Shown here: positions 25,639 through 34,164 of the stretch, in pieces
Layout of the letters: each line of letters begins with the position of its first letter
Position numbering within the stretch: the first letter of the stretch is position 1
Origin: Azotobacter paspali
GTDB lineage: Bacteria; Pseudomonadota; Gammaproteobacteria; Pseudomonadales; Pseudomonadaceae
Assembly: GCF_042434745.1 (NCBI RefSeq)
Contig: NZ_JBHLSS010000116.1
Length of the DNA: 64,000 nt
Reading direction: 5' to 3' (one strand)
Position numbers and translations under genes: made by a program
The notes under the pieces: model-generated
What the model was told of the DNA's origin: nothing
Databases searched by the model: none
Seen by the model: the letters and a program-made list of their open reading frames with translations, nothing else

Positions 25639-26418
25639 TCAGTCCATCGGCCGGTCGCGCAGGAATACCAGGCGCTCGGGCGTGGAGTGGCTGACGGAGA
25701 AGCGGTAGCCACGCTCGTCGAAGTCCTTGAGGCCTTCCGGGTCGCGCAGTCGCTCCTTGATCACGTAGCGGGCCATGCGGCCACGGGCCTGCTTGGCGTA
25801 GAAGCTGACGATCTTGTACTGGTCGTTCTTCAGGTCCCTGAACTCGGTGTCGATAACCCGGCCGCGCAGGAGCGGGCGCCTGACCGCCGAGAAGTATTCG
25901 TTGGAAGCCAGGTTGAGCAGGATGTCGTCGCCCTGTTCGGCCAGCGCTTCGTTCAGCCACAGGCTGATGCGCTCGCCCCAGAAGGCGTAGAGGTCCTTGC
26001 CGCGGGCGTTGGCCAGTTTGGTGCCCATCTCCAGGCGATAGGGCTGCATCAAGTCGAGCGGGCGCAGCACGCCGTAGAGGCCGGAGAGCACGCGCAGATG
26101 CACCTGGGCGAAGTCGAAGTCGGCCTCGTCGAAGTCCTCGGCGTCGAGCCCGGTGTAGACATCGCCCTTGAAGGCGAGCAGGGCCTGCTTGGCATTGGCC
26201 GGGGTGAAGTCGGGCGTCCATTCGGCGTAGCGCGCGGCGTTGAGTCCGGCGAGCTTGTCGGACAGGCTCATCAGCTCGGCGATCGCCTGCGGGGTCAGCT
26301 CGCGCAGCCGGGCCATGAGTTCGGCGGCGTGGTCCAAATACTGGGGCAGGGTATGGCGCGCAGTGACCGGCGGGGTCCGGTAATCGAGGGTCTTGGCCGG
26401 GGAAATCACCATCAGCAT
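25639..26418 (-). CDS. yaaA: YaaA family peroxide stress protein
   Basis: A 259-residue cytoplasmic protein beginning MLMVISPAKTLDY, the invariant family start. Other signatures are YGVLRPLDLMQPYRLEMGT and FYAKQARGRMARYVI. YaaA lowers intracellular iron and limits DNA damage under peroxide stress in E. coli and has a helix-hairpin-helix type DNA-binding fold. The ATG at 26418 has GGAG seven bases upstream and gives the usual length. It diverges from dmeF; only 62 bases separate the two starts. Confidence 0.95.
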   Translation of the reverse strand: MLMVISPAKTLDYRTPPVTARHTLPQYLDHAAELMARLRELTPQAIAELMSLSDKLAGLNAARYAEWTPDFTPANAKQALLAFKGDVYTGLDAEDFDEADFDFAQVHLRVLSGLYGVLRPLDLMQPYRLEMGTKLANARGKDLYAFWGERISLWLNEALAEQGDDILLNLASNEYFSAVRRPLLRGRVIDTEFRDLKNDQYKIVSFYAKQARGRMARYVIKERLRDPEGLKDFDERGYRFSVSHSTPERLVFLRDRPMD

Positions 26419-26480
26419 CGTTGCTCTCCTTCGAAACTGCGGCGATTCTAGCCCGTGCCCACGTTTTCCCGGAGCTAGCA

Positions 26481-27560
26481 ATGATCGAATGCAACCATGA
26501 ACACTGGCGGTCTTCCCACGACTACCGCCCGCTGGAGGCCGGCAGTGAGCGCCAGGCCTGGCTGGTGGTGGCCCTGACCGGGGTCACCATGCTGCTGGAG
26601 ATCGCCGCCGGTTACGGATTCAACTCCATGGCACTGCTGGCCGACGGCTGGCACATGGCCTCACACATGGTGGCGATCGGCCTGACCGCTATGGCCTATC
26701 TGCTCGCCCGGCGCTACCTGCGGGACCCGCGCTTCGCCTTCGGCACCTGGAAGATCGAGGTGCTGGCCGGCTTCGCCAGCGCGCTGCTGCTGGTGGTGGT
26801 GGCGTTCCTGATGCTCGTCGAGTCGTTCTGGCGGCTCTGGGAGCCCCGCGAGATCGCCTTCGAGCTGGCGCTCTGGGTGGCGGCGTTCGGCCTGGCGGTC
26901 AACCTGCTGTCGGCCTGGCTGCTGCGCGACCAGCACGATCACCATGGACATGCCCACGGGCACCATCAGCATGCCGACCATGACCATGACCATGACCATG
27001 ACCATGACCATGACCATGACCATGACCATGACCATGACCATGACCATGACCATGACCATGACCATGACCATGACCATGACCATCACGGTCACGGCCACCG
27101 CGATCTCAACCGCCACGCCGCTTACCTGCACGTGTTGACCGATGCGCTCACCTCGGTGGCGGCCATCGCCGCGCTGCTCGGCGGCAAGCTCTTCGGCTGG
27201 AACTGGCTGGACCCGCTGATGGGCATCGTCGGCGCGCTAGTGATCGGCGTCTGGGCCAAGGGCCTACTGGTCGAGACCGGCAAGGTGCTGCTCGACCGGG
27301 AGATGGACAGCCCGCTGGTGGAGCGGGTGCGCGCTACGCTGGAACGCGAGCCGGACACCGAGGTGGCCGACCTGCACCTATGGCGCGTCGGCCGCGCCCA
27401 GTACGCCTGCATCCTCAGTGTGGTGACCCATGGCGACAACAGCGCGGACCGCTACAAGGCTTGTCTGACGGGTATTTCCGGGCTGGTTCACGTGACCGTG
27501 GAGGTGAATCGCTGCGAGGTGGGGCAGGCAGGCGAGCGGGGCTCATCCCTCTCACTCTAG
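26481..27560 (+). CDS. dmeF: Cation diffusion facilitator, DmeF-type Co/Ni exporter with long His-Asp loop
   Basis: A 359-residue inner-membrane proton-coupled divalent cation exporter. The short N-terminus has paired His residues (NHEHW). Helix 2 has SMALLADGWHMASH with the His/Asp metal site. The cytoplasmic loop between helices 4 and 5 is extremely His-rich: HDHHGHAHGHHQHAD and then 17 consecutive His-Asp pairs. Helix 5 has the second metal site in HVLTDALTSV, followed by a C-terminal domain. ADGWHM and the His-rich loop suggest DmeF (cobalt/nickel) rather than ZitB/CzcD. The ATG at 26481 follows GGAG. Confidence 0.9.
   Translation: MIECNHEHWRSSHDYRPLEAGSERQAWLVVALTGVTMLLEIAAGYGFNSMALLADGWHMASHMVAIGLTAMAYLLARRYLRDPRFAFGTWKIEVLAGFASALLLVVVAFLMLVESFWRLWEPREIAFELALWVAAFGLAVNLLSAWLLRDQHDHHGHAHGHHQHADHDHDHDHDHDHDHDHDHDHDHDHDHDHDHDHDHDHHGHGHRDLNRHAAYLHVLTDALTSVAAIAALLGGKLFGWNWLDPLMGIVGALVIGVWAKGLLVETGKVLLDREMDSPLVERVRATLEREPDTEVADLHLWRVGRAQYACILSVVTHGDNSADRYKACLTGISGLVHVTVEVNRCEVGQAGERGSSLSL
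26979..27080 (+). repeat. (CATGAC)17 hexanucleotide microsatellite inside dmeF
   Basis: Seventeen perfect CATGAC units (102 bases), each encoding His-Asp in the metal-binding loop. The perfection at the DNA level, not only the protein level, points to recent slippage. Gain or loss of units keeps the frame. Confidence 0.97.
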
Positions 27561-27872
27561 CGACCGCGAGCGGAGCCGCCAAGGTCATTCGGCGGAGGTA
27601 TAAAAAAAGCCCGGCAGGCGCTGAAAAGTACTTTTTTCTGTCATCCGTTTTGCTGTATCAACGAAACCAGACCGTCTGACAGACCAAGGAGGATGCCCTG
27701 TGCGTCACGAGCGTCGCCACGGTCTGTCGATTGCGCGCACGTCCGGCGGCTTCCGGCCGGCGGCGTGCCCGGACTCTCCCGCCCGGTGCCGGAGAGGATG
27801 GCGGTTTCCCGCGGCGGAGCGCTGTATCCGGCATTCCGTCGCCTGCCCCCGGCCAGAAAAAGGTGACCGAAT
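27561..27872. other. Gap between dmeF and the PhoH-like gene
   Basis: About 312 bases with no gene. A small palindrome (AAAAGTACTTTT, 27624-27635) and an A-run near 27602-27609 are the only structures seen; neither is a clear terminator. The PhoH-like gene's promoter should be here. Confidence 0.4.
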
Positions 27873-29267
27873 ATGGATGAACACGGATGCGCCCACCCCA
27901 CCCAGGCGACCTTCTACGTCCTCGACACCAACATCCTGATCCACGATCCCAACGCCTTGCTGAATTTCCAGGAGCACCACGTCGGTATCCCGATGACGGT
28001 GCTCGAGGAACTCGACAAGCTGAAGACCGGCAAGCACACCGTGGCCGCCGAGTGCCGCCAGGCGATCCGGCTGATCGATCAGGTGCTTGGTGAGGCGACG
28101 CCCGAGGAAGTCGAGCAGGGCGTACCCATCCAGCGTGGCAAGAGTGGCCCCTGCGGCCTGCTGTCGATTCTCATGAGCCGCCGCGCCGAGGCCGAAGAGC
28201 GATTGCCGGACGACGAAAGCAACGACAACCGCATCATCAACCTAGTGGTAGACCTGAAGAAGCGCTGGCCGAACGTGCCGGTGGTGCTGGTCACCAAGGA
28301 CATCAACATGCGCCTGAAGGCGCGCGCCTGCGGAGTGGCGGCCGAGGACTACCACACCGACCAGTTGATCGACGACGTCAGCCTGCTGCCGCGCGGCTAC
28401 CACAACCTGAGTGGCTCCTTCTGGGACCGGGTGAGTAAGGTGGAGACCCGCCAAGACCACGGCCGTACCTGGCACCGGGTGCAGCTCACCGACAACCTGC
28501 CGTCGCTGCACCTCAACGAATTCATCCTCGACGAGCAGGGCTTCGTCGGCTGGGTCAAGGGCATCAAGGGCGACGAGCTCCTGATCCTCGACTTGCACCA
28601 GGAGCCCTTGTTGCACCAGGAGGCCTGGGGGCTGCGGCCGCGCGACATCTACCAGGCCCTGGCGCTGTTCGCCCTGCTCGATCCGGATATCCACCTGGTC
28701 AACCTGACCGGTGCCGCCGGCTCGGGCAAGACCATCCTCGCCCTAGCCGCAGCCATCGAGCAGACCATGGTCAGCAAGCGCTACCGGCGGATCATCGCCA
28801 CCCGCAGCGTGCAGGGGCTGGACGAGGACATCGGCTTTCTGCCCGGTACCGAGGCGGAGAAGATGGAGCCCTGGCTCGGCGCCATCACCGACAACCTGGA
28901 AGCGCTGCACATGGATGACGAGAGTACCCACGGCAGCGTCGACTACATCCTGCAAAAGGTGCCGCTGCAGTTCAAATCGCTGAACTACATTCGCGGACGC
29001 AGCTTCCAGCAGAGCCTGATCCTCATCGACGAGTGCCAGAACCTCACCCCGCACCAGATGAAGACCATCATCACCCGCGCCGGCAGCGGCTCCAAAGTGG
29101 TCTGCCTGGGCAACTTGGCGCAGATCGACACGCCCTATCTGTCGGCCACCAGTTCCGGGCTGACCTATCTCACCGAGCGTTTCAAGGACTTCCGCCACGG
29201 CGTGCACATCACCTTGCAGGGGGTGCCGCGCTCGGCTTTGGCGGAGTATGCCGAGGCGCACCTGTAG
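27873..29267 (+). CDS. PIN-PhoH family protein (PhoH2-like ATPase/RNase)
   Basis: A 464-residue two-domain protein. The N-terminal PIN nuclease domain has FYVLDTNILIHDP, VLEELDKLK and NRIINLVVDL, with the acidic metal-binding residues. The C-terminal PhoH ATPase domain starts near 265 and has Walker A GAAGSGKTIL, Walker B LILIDECQN and a conserved SGSKVVCLGN segment. PhoH2 proteins are ATP-dependent RNA helicase/ribonucleases. The ATG at 27873 has AAGG upstream. It lies 89 bases before moaC and could be cotranscribed, but no functional link is evident. Confidence 0.93.
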   Translation: MDEHGCAHPTQATFYVLDTNILIHDPNALLNFQEHHVGIPMTVLEELDKLKTGKHTVAAECRQAIRLIDQVLGEATPEEVEQGVPIQRGKSGPCGLLSILMSRRAEAEERLPDDESNDNRIINLVVDLKKRWPNVPVVLVTKDINMRLKARACGVAAEDYHTDQLIDDVSLLPRGYHNLSGSFWDRVSKVETRQDHGRTWHRVQLTDNLPSLHLNEFILDEQGFVGWVKGIKGDELLILDLHQEPLLHQEAWGLRPRDIYQALALFALLDPDIHLVNLTGAAGSGKTILALAAAIEQTMVSKRYRRIIATRSVQGLDEDIGFLPGTEAEKMEPWLGAITDNLEALHMDDESTHGSVDYILQKVPLQFKSLNYIRGRSFQQSLILIDECQNLTPHQMKTIITRAGSGSKVVCLGNLAQIDTPYLSATSSGLTYLTERFKDFRHGVHITLQGVPRSALAEYAEAHL

Positions 29268-29355
29268 CCGTCGCGGCCGCGGGGCTCGTTCCCGCGGCCT
29301 TCCGGCCTCTCCGGGTTATACAATTGGCTTCCTTTCGCCGCAGGAGGCATTGCCC

Positions 29356-29832
29356 ATGCTCACCCATCTCGATTCCCGGGGCCATGCCCACATGGTCGAC
29401 GTCACCGACAAGGCCAGCACTGCCCGCGAAGCCGAGGCCGAGGCCTGGGTGCGCATGCGCCCGCAAACCCTCGCGCTGATCCAGAAGGGCGGCCATCCCA
29501 AGGGCGATGTCTTCGCCGTGGCGCGCATCGCCGGGATCATGGCGGCGAAGAAGACCCACGAACTGATTCCGCTCTGCCATCCGTTGCTGCTGACCGGCAT
29601 CAAGGTCGAGCTGAGCGCCGAGGGCGAGGACCGTGTACGCATTGTCGCCCGCTGCAAGCTGGCCGGGCAGACCGGCGTGGAGATGGAGGCGCTGACCGCG
29701 GCCAGCGTCGCCGCGCTGACTCTCTACGACATGTGCAAGGCGGTCGATCGCGGCATGCTCATCGAGCAAGTCCGCCTGCTGGAGAAGAAAGGCGGCAAGA
29801 GTGGCCACTACCGGGCCGGCCAAGCCGTGTGA
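29356..29832 (+). CDS. moaC: MoaC, cyclic pyranopterin monophosphate synthase
   Basis: A 158-residue enzyme of molybdenum cofactor synthesis that converts the MoaA product to cPMP. LTHLDSRGHAHMVDVTDK, GGHPKGDVFAVARIAGIMAAK, LIPLCHPLLLT and GVEMEALTAASVAALTLYDM are the invariant family blocks, with the catalytic Lys/Asp/His set. The ATG at 29356 follows AGGAGG; normal length. Its stop codon lies inside a 13-bp inverted repeat that bounds a structured element separating it from moaD. Confidence 0.96.
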   Translation: MLTHLDSRGHAHMVDVTDKASTAREAEAEAWVRMRPQTLALIQKGGHPKGDVFAVARIAGIMAAKKTHELIPLCHPLLLTGIKVELSAEGEDRVRIVARCKLAGQTGVEMEALTAASVAALTLYDMCKAVDRGMLIEQVRLLEKKGGKSGHYRAGQAV

Positions 29833-30014
29833 AAACTATCGTGCCCGGCCTGTCGCGTTGAAATCGAGTTTGGAGGCCGCTTGCGGCTGACCCACTTCAA
29901 GTGCGTTCTCGAAGGGGCGAGCGGAGCGAGTCAAGCTCATTCACCGCTCGCAAACTCCGCTTCTTCGCTCGATTTCGCCTTGCCCGATCTTCGCTCGCTA
30001 CGTTTTCACACGGC
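29824..30014. repeat. Structured inverted-repeat element between moaC and moaD
   Basis: Perfect 13-bp inverted repeats, GCCGTGTGAAAAC (29824-29836) and GTTTTCACACGGC (30002-30014), bound a 191-base stretch with further nested pairs (GAAATCGAG with CTCGATTTC; GCGAGCGG with CCGCTCGC). The whole segment can fold back on itself. The left arm includes the moaC stop. It looks like a MITE-like or other repeated palindromic element, or an mRNA structure affecting moaDE expression. Confidence 0.6.
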
Positions 30015-30043
30015 CTGCAACGCCCGATTTCCGGAGTATCCCT

Positions 30044-30292
30044 ATGATTCACGTGCAGTATTTCGCCCGCTACCGCGAGACGCTCGGCGTCGATTCCGAA
30101 CGCCTCGCCTGGGAAGAGGGCTTCGCCCGCCTGGACGACCTGCGCCGCCACCTGCTGGCGCGCGGCAGCGACTGGGCGGTGCTCGGCGAGCGCAACCTGA
30201 TGTGCGCCCGCAACCAGGAGCTCTGCGGCCTGGACGAGCCCCTGGCCGACGGCGACGAGGTCGCCTTCTTCCCCACCGTCACCGGAGGTTGA
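30044..30292 (+). CDS. moaD: MoaD, molybdopterin synthase small subunit
   Basis: An 82-residue ubiquitin-like sulfur carrier ending in the required Gly-Gly (PTVTGG), which is thiocarboxylated and inserted into MoaE. VQYFARYRETLG at the start and LADGDEVAFFPTVTGG at the end are typical. It ends 1 base before moaE. A 211-base gap with a fold-back element separates it from moaC. This would be one of the shorter molybdenum loci, lacking moaA, moaB and moeA in view. Confidence 0.95.
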   Translation: MIHVQYFARYRETLGVDSERLAWEEGFARLDDLRRHLLARGSDWAVLGERNLMCARNQELCGLDEPLADGDEVAFFPTVTGG

Positions 30293-30293
30293 G

Positions 30294-30740
30294 ATGGGTA
30301 TTCGGGTACATGTCGGAACCTTCGAGCCGGGACGCGAACTCGATGCGCTGCACGCGGCCAACGCCGGGGTCGGCGCGGTGGTCGGCTTCGTCGGCTACGT
30401 GCGCGACTTCAACGAAGGCCGCGAGGTCGGCGGGATGTTCCTGGAACACTATCCGGGGATGACCGAGAAGGCCCTGGCGAAGATCGCCGACGAGGCCGCG
30501 CGGCGCTGGCCGTTGCTCCGGGTGGAGGTGCTGCACCGCATCGGCCGCTTGGAGCCGGGCGAGCCGATCGTCTTCGTCGGCACCGCCAGCGCCCACCGGC
30601 AGGCGGCCTTCGACGCCTGCGAGTTCATCATGGATTACCTGAAGACCCGCGCGCCGTTCTGGAAGAAGGAAGATACCGGCGAGGGACCGCGCTGGGTCGA
30701 GGGCCGCGATAGCGACCAGGAGGCGGCGCGGCGCTGGTAG
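30294..30740 (+). CDS. moaE: MoaE, molybdopterin synthase large subunit
   Basis: A 148-residue catalytic subunit that transfers sulfur from MoaD to cPMP to make molybdopterin. Family blocks GAVVGFVGYVRDFN, LEHYPGMTEKAL, HRIGRLEPGEPIVFV, AHRQAAFDACEFIMDYLKT and PFWKKE (with the active-site Lys) are all present. It starts immediately after the moaD stop. Confidence 0.96.
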   Translation: MGIRVHVGTFEPGRELDALHAANAGVGAVVGFVGYVRDFNEGREVGGMFLEHYPGMTEKALAKIADEAARRWPLLRVEVLHRIGRLEPGEPIVFVGTASAHRQAAFDACEFIMDYLKTRAPFWKKEDTGEGPRWVEGRDSDQEAARRW

Positions 30741-30791
30741 GGGAATGGGCGGTCACCCGTCGGGTGGGCAAGCCTGCGGGCTGGCCGGGCT

Positions 30792-32273
30792 TCAGGAGTG
30801 CTGCGGCACGGGCTGGAGCAGTTCGGCGGGTGGGATCTCGCAGTTGATCTTGCGCCCGAGCAGCGCCTCGATCGGTGGCAGGGCGAAGGCGTCGTCCTCG
30901 CCGGCGAAGCTGATCGAGGTGCCTTTGGAGCCGGCCCGGCCGGTACGGCCGATGCGATGCACGTAGTCGTCCGGATCTTCCGGCAGGGTGTAGTTGATCA
31001 CATGGCTGACGCCCTCGACGTGGATGCCACGGCCGGCCACGTCGGTGGCCACCAACACGCGGATGCGGCCCTCGCGGAAGCCTTCCAGGACCTTGATGCG
31101 CTTGTGCTGCGGCACGTCGCCGGACATCTGCGCGGCGCTGATGCCGTCCTTGGTCAGGCGCTCCTCGATGCGCCGCACCTCGTCCTTGCGGTTGGCGAAC
31201 ACCATCACCCGTTCCCAGTTGTTGCGGGTCACCAAGTTGTACAGCAGCCGGTACTTGTCGCTGCCGGCCACCGCGTAGACGTGCTGCTCGACGCTGTTGC
31301 TGGCGACATGCTCCGGTTCGATCTCGACGATCGCCGGATCGACCGTCCACTGCTTGGCCAGGTTCATCACGTCCTCGGTGAAGGTCGCCGAGAACAGCAG
31401 AGTCTGCCGTTCGCCTTTGTACGGGGTCTGGCGGATGATCTGCCGCACCTGCGGGATGAAACCCATATCGAGCATGCGGTCGGCCTCGTCCAGCACCAGC
31501 ACCTCGACCATGTCCAGATGCACCTCGCTGCGCTGGTTGAAGTCCAGCAGGCGGCCCGGAGTGGCCACCAGGATGTCGCAGAACTTCTCTTCCAGTTGCT
31601 TGAGCTGCTTGTCGAAGTCCATGCCGCCGACGAAGCTCATCACGTTGAGGCCGGTGTAGCGGGTCAGCGCCAGGGCATCCTTGGCGATCTGCACTACCAG
31701 CTCGCGGGTCGGCGCGATGATCAGCGCGCGCGGTTCGCCCATGTAGCGCTCCTTGGGCGGCGGGGTCTGCAGCAACTGGCTGATGATCGAGATCAGGAAG
31801 GCTGCGGTCTTGCCGGTGCCGGTCTGGGCGCGGCCGATAGCGTCCCGGCCTTTGAGGGTGTAACCGAGCACCTGGGCCTGGATCGGTGTGCAATAGGGGA
31901 AGCCGACGTCGTGGATGGCGTGCATCAGCCGCGGGTCGAGGTCGAAGTCGTGGAAACGGGTCTTGCCCCGCACGGGCTCGACTACGAAGTCCTCCAGCTT
32001 CCACTCCGCCGCCGGTTTGTCCGGCGGCGGCTCGCGCCGTGGCCGTCCGACCTGGGGTTTGCTAGCGCCCTTGCGTTCGCCGACGAGCTTGTCGGCGACG
32101 ATTTTCCTGCCGGCGGGCTTGCCTTCGCTGCGGGGTGGCTTGGTTTTCTGCCGGGGCGGCTTGGATGGAGCGGCGGGAGCGGTGGAGCGGGTGGCGGAAG
32201 CTGGCATGTCGACGGCGACAGGCGGTTGTGCCTGTTCGCCCATGCCTAGAAGTTTCTTGAGTGCCTTGAGCAC
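30792..32273 (-). CDS. rhlB: RhlB-like DEAD-box RNA helicase
   Basis: A 493-residue ATP-dependent RNA helicase, probably of the degradosome. An N-terminal extension of about 95 residues is rich in Pro, Lys and Arg and likely disordered. The core has Q-motif GFPYCTPIQAQ, motif I AQTGTGKT, Ia PTRELVVQI, II VLDEADRMLD, III SATF, V VLVATDVAGRGI and VI HRIGRTGRAG. The core plus C-terminal tail fits Pseudomonas RhlB better than RhlE or DbpA. The esterase gene lies 168 bases upstream on the same strand, as at the P. aeruginosa rhlB locus. Confidence 0.88.
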   Translation of the reverse strand: MLKALKKLLGMGEQAQPPVAVDMPASATRSTAPAAPSKPPRQKTKPPRSEGKPAGRKIVADKLVGERKGASKPQVGRPRREPPPDKPAAEWKLEDFVVEPVRGKTRFHDFDLDPRLMHAIHDVGFPYCTPIQAQVLGYTLKGRDAIGRAQTGTGKTAAFLISIISQLLQTPPPKERYMGEPRALIIAPTRELVVQIAKDALALTRYTGLNVMSFVGGMDFDKQLKQLEEKFCDILVATPGRLLDFNQRSEVHLDMVEVLVLDEADRMLDMGFIPQVRQIIRQTPYKGERQTLLFSATFTEDVMNLAKQWTVDPAIVEIEPEHVASNSVEQHVYAVAGSDKYRLLYNLVTRNNWERVMVFANRKDEVRRIEERLTKDGISAAQMSGDVPQHKRIKVLEGFREGRIRVLVATDVAGRGIHVEGVSHVINYTLPEDPDDYVHRIGRTGRAGSKGTSISFAGEDDAFALPPIEALLGRKINCEIPPAELLQPVPQHS

Positions 32274-32405
32274 GGTTATCTCGTCGATGGATGAGGAATT
32301 GGATTGCCGCCAGTGTAAAGCAAGAGGCTAGGCGGGCGAAGGGTTGCGCAGCCGGGATGCAACGATGCGCCGGCCATTTCGGCGGCGTTCCCGCCGGCGC
32401 GGACC

Positions 32406-32433
32406 GCTCCCAGGACATCGGCGCCCTGGGAGC
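32406..32433 (-). terminator. Hairpin just after the esterase gene
   Basis: GCTCCCAG (32406-32413) pairs perfectly with CTGGGAGC (32426-32433) across a 12-base loop, beginning 8 bases after the esterase stop. There is no U-tract, so this is only a possible terminator or transcript-end stabiliser. Confidence 0.3.
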
Positions 32434-32441
32434 GCGCTGCG

Positions 32442-33101
32442 CTAGCGGGCCAGGCGCTCGGCGAGCCAGAGGCCGATGTCGTGGATCTCGTCGGCGACCA
32501 CCTGGTGTCCCATCGGATATTCCCGCCACTCCACCGGCACGCCACGCTCGGCAAGCACATCGTGGGCGACGCGACCGAGCGCCAGCGGTACCACCTCGTC
32601 GTGATTGCCGTGCAGGTGCAGTACCGGCAGTCGGCTTTGCTGCGCGTCGAGTTCGAGCCGGTCGAAGGTCGGCGCATAGGTGGAGAGCGCCAGCACGCCG
32701 GCCAGGGGGCCCGGCCAGCGCAGGAAGGCGGTGTGCAGGACCACCGCGCCACCCTGGGAGAAGCCGGCGAGGACGATCCGCGCCGGCTCGATGCCGGCCT
32801 GGCGTTGCGCTTCGATCAGCTCGACGACATGGCGCGATGACTCCTCCAACTGGTCCTCGTTTATGGCCCGGGCGCTTGGGCTCATGGCGAGAATGTCGTA
32901 CCAACTGGGCATGCTCCAGCCGCCGTTGATGGTCACCGGACGGCTCGGCGCCTGCGGCAAGACGAAGCGCACGCCGTTCAGGCGGCGCTGCAGGAGGCGG
33001 GCGACCGGCTCGAAATCGTGGCGGTCGGCGCCGAGGCCGTGCAGCCAGATGACGCAGGCGTCGGCGGAGGTCGTCGGCTCCAGGATCAAAGGTTCGTTCA
33101 T
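32442..33101 (-). CDS. Carboxylesterase/phospholipase family hydrolase
   Basis: A 219-residue alpha/beta hydrolase of the acyl-protein thioesterase/carboxylesterase II family. VIWLHGLGADRHDF forms the oxyanion region, the nucleophile Ser is in GFSQGG, the Asp in GNHDEVVP and the His in YPMGHQV. No signal peptide, so cytoplasmic. Short-chain ester or lysophospholipid substrates are typical of the family. It precedes rhlB on the same strand. Confidence 0.93.
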   Translation of the reverse strand: MNEPLILEPTTSADACVIWLHGLGADRHDFEPVARLLQRRLNGVRFVLPQAPSRPVTINGGWSMPSWYDILAMSPSARAINEDQLEESSRHVVELIEAQRQAGIEPARIVLAGFSQGGAVVLHTAFLRWPGPLAGVLALSTYAPTFDRLELDAQQSRLPVLHLHGNHDEVVPLALGRVAHDVLAERGVPVEWREYPMGHQVVADEIHDIGLWLAERLAR

Positions 33102-33286
33102 GGAAACTCCAGTACGGGGCGGGGGCCTGTGGATTGCCGGCCGGTGCGACGCCGGAACTGCGGCAAGCTTACACAGTTTCGCCGACCGCGCCGCAGGCGA
33201 TCGCTGCCCGCGGGACCTGTGGGGGCTTCGAGGAATTCGGATGGCGCGGTCGCTGGGCGCGCGTGGAGCGCCGCGAGAGCCGGGAT

Positions 33287-33548
33287 CGGATTGGCAAGGG
33301 TGTGTGGGCTTTGCGATAGCTGCTTACCGAGTGTGCCGAAACTTTGCTTTCAGGCGGTTCGAAGCCCGATTCCCGTTAGCAGGCCGAGCGCAGGTGTCGC
33401 GTAGGGGGGCGAGCCGCAGGGAGGCGGCGACTGCAGGGATGCAGGAGGTAGAGCGACGCAGGATGCCAAAGCCGAGAGTCGTAAAGGGGCATGGATGCCC
33501 CTTGTACGGCGACACCGGAACGCCTTGACACACACCCTTGCCAATCCG
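33287..33548. repeat. MITE-like element with perfect 20-bp terminal inverted repeats
   Basis: CGGATTGGCAAGGGTGTGTG (33287-33306) and its exact reverse complement (33529-33548) bound a 262-base non-coding segment. Inside are nested pairs, including GGTGTCG near 33392 with CGACACC near 33510 and a GGGGCAT/ATGCCCC hairpin at about 33486-33501, so the element can fold nearly end to end. No transposase and no clear target duplication. It stands 32 bases upstream of a truncated porin gene. Confidence 0.75.
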
Positions 33549-33580
33549 GTATCAGGCTGGCGTTTCATGCGATTGCCCCC

Positions 33581-34072
33581 ATGAAGAAGAGTCGTTCGCG
33601 TATTTCCCGCCTCATCCCGTCCATCGCCTTGGCCTCCTGCCTACCTTCGGTCCACGCCGCCGAACCCGGTTTCCCGGTGGGCTCCTCGGCTACCCTGCAA
33701 CTGCGCAACTACTGTTTCAGCCGCGATTTCTCCGGCATCGTCGGGGCCAGCAAGAAGTCGAAGGCAAAGGAGTGGGTCCAGGGCTTCATCTTCAACTACC
33801 GTTCGGGTTATACGATCGGACCGGTCGGTTTCGGCCTCGACGCCCTCGCCGTGCCGAGCGTCCGGCTCGACAGCAGTCCCGAGCGGAGCGGGACCGACCT
33901 GCTGCCTGTGCATCACGATGGCAAGGCCGCCGGCGAGTTCGGGCAATTCATGCCGGCGCTCAAGGTCCGGGCCTCCGATAGCGAAGTCAGGATCGGTGGG
34001 CTGCAGCCGGAGCCGCCGGTGCTCATGTACAGCAACATCCGTCTGCTACCGCCGACCTACCAGGGCGCATAG
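33581..34072 (+). pseudogene. Truncated OprD-family porin
   Basis: A 163-residue frame that begins with a signal peptide (IPSIALASCLPSVHA, then AEPG) and continues as the N-terminal third of an OprD-type outer-membrane porin: ATLQLRNYCFSRDFSG, WVQGFIFNYRSGYTIGPVGFGLDALA, DLLPVHHDGKAAGEFG and IRLLPPTYQGA align with the family start. OprD proteins run to about 420 residues; here a TAG follows QGA and no porin sequence continues in any frame. The beta-barrel could not form, so this is most likely a deletion remnant. The MITE-like element sits just upstream. Confidence 0.8.
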
Positions 34073-34164
34073 CCCGACCGACGGAAATTGCCTAAGCTCG
34101 GCAGCCCATTCCAGAGCCGGAGAGCCGTCTTGTCGTCATTTCCCGCCAGCGTCGCGCAATCCGC

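Noticed and set aside
26661..27131. Minus-strand Val-Met repeat protein
   Set aside because: It is the complement of the (CATGAC)17 stretch in dmeF and has no independent support.
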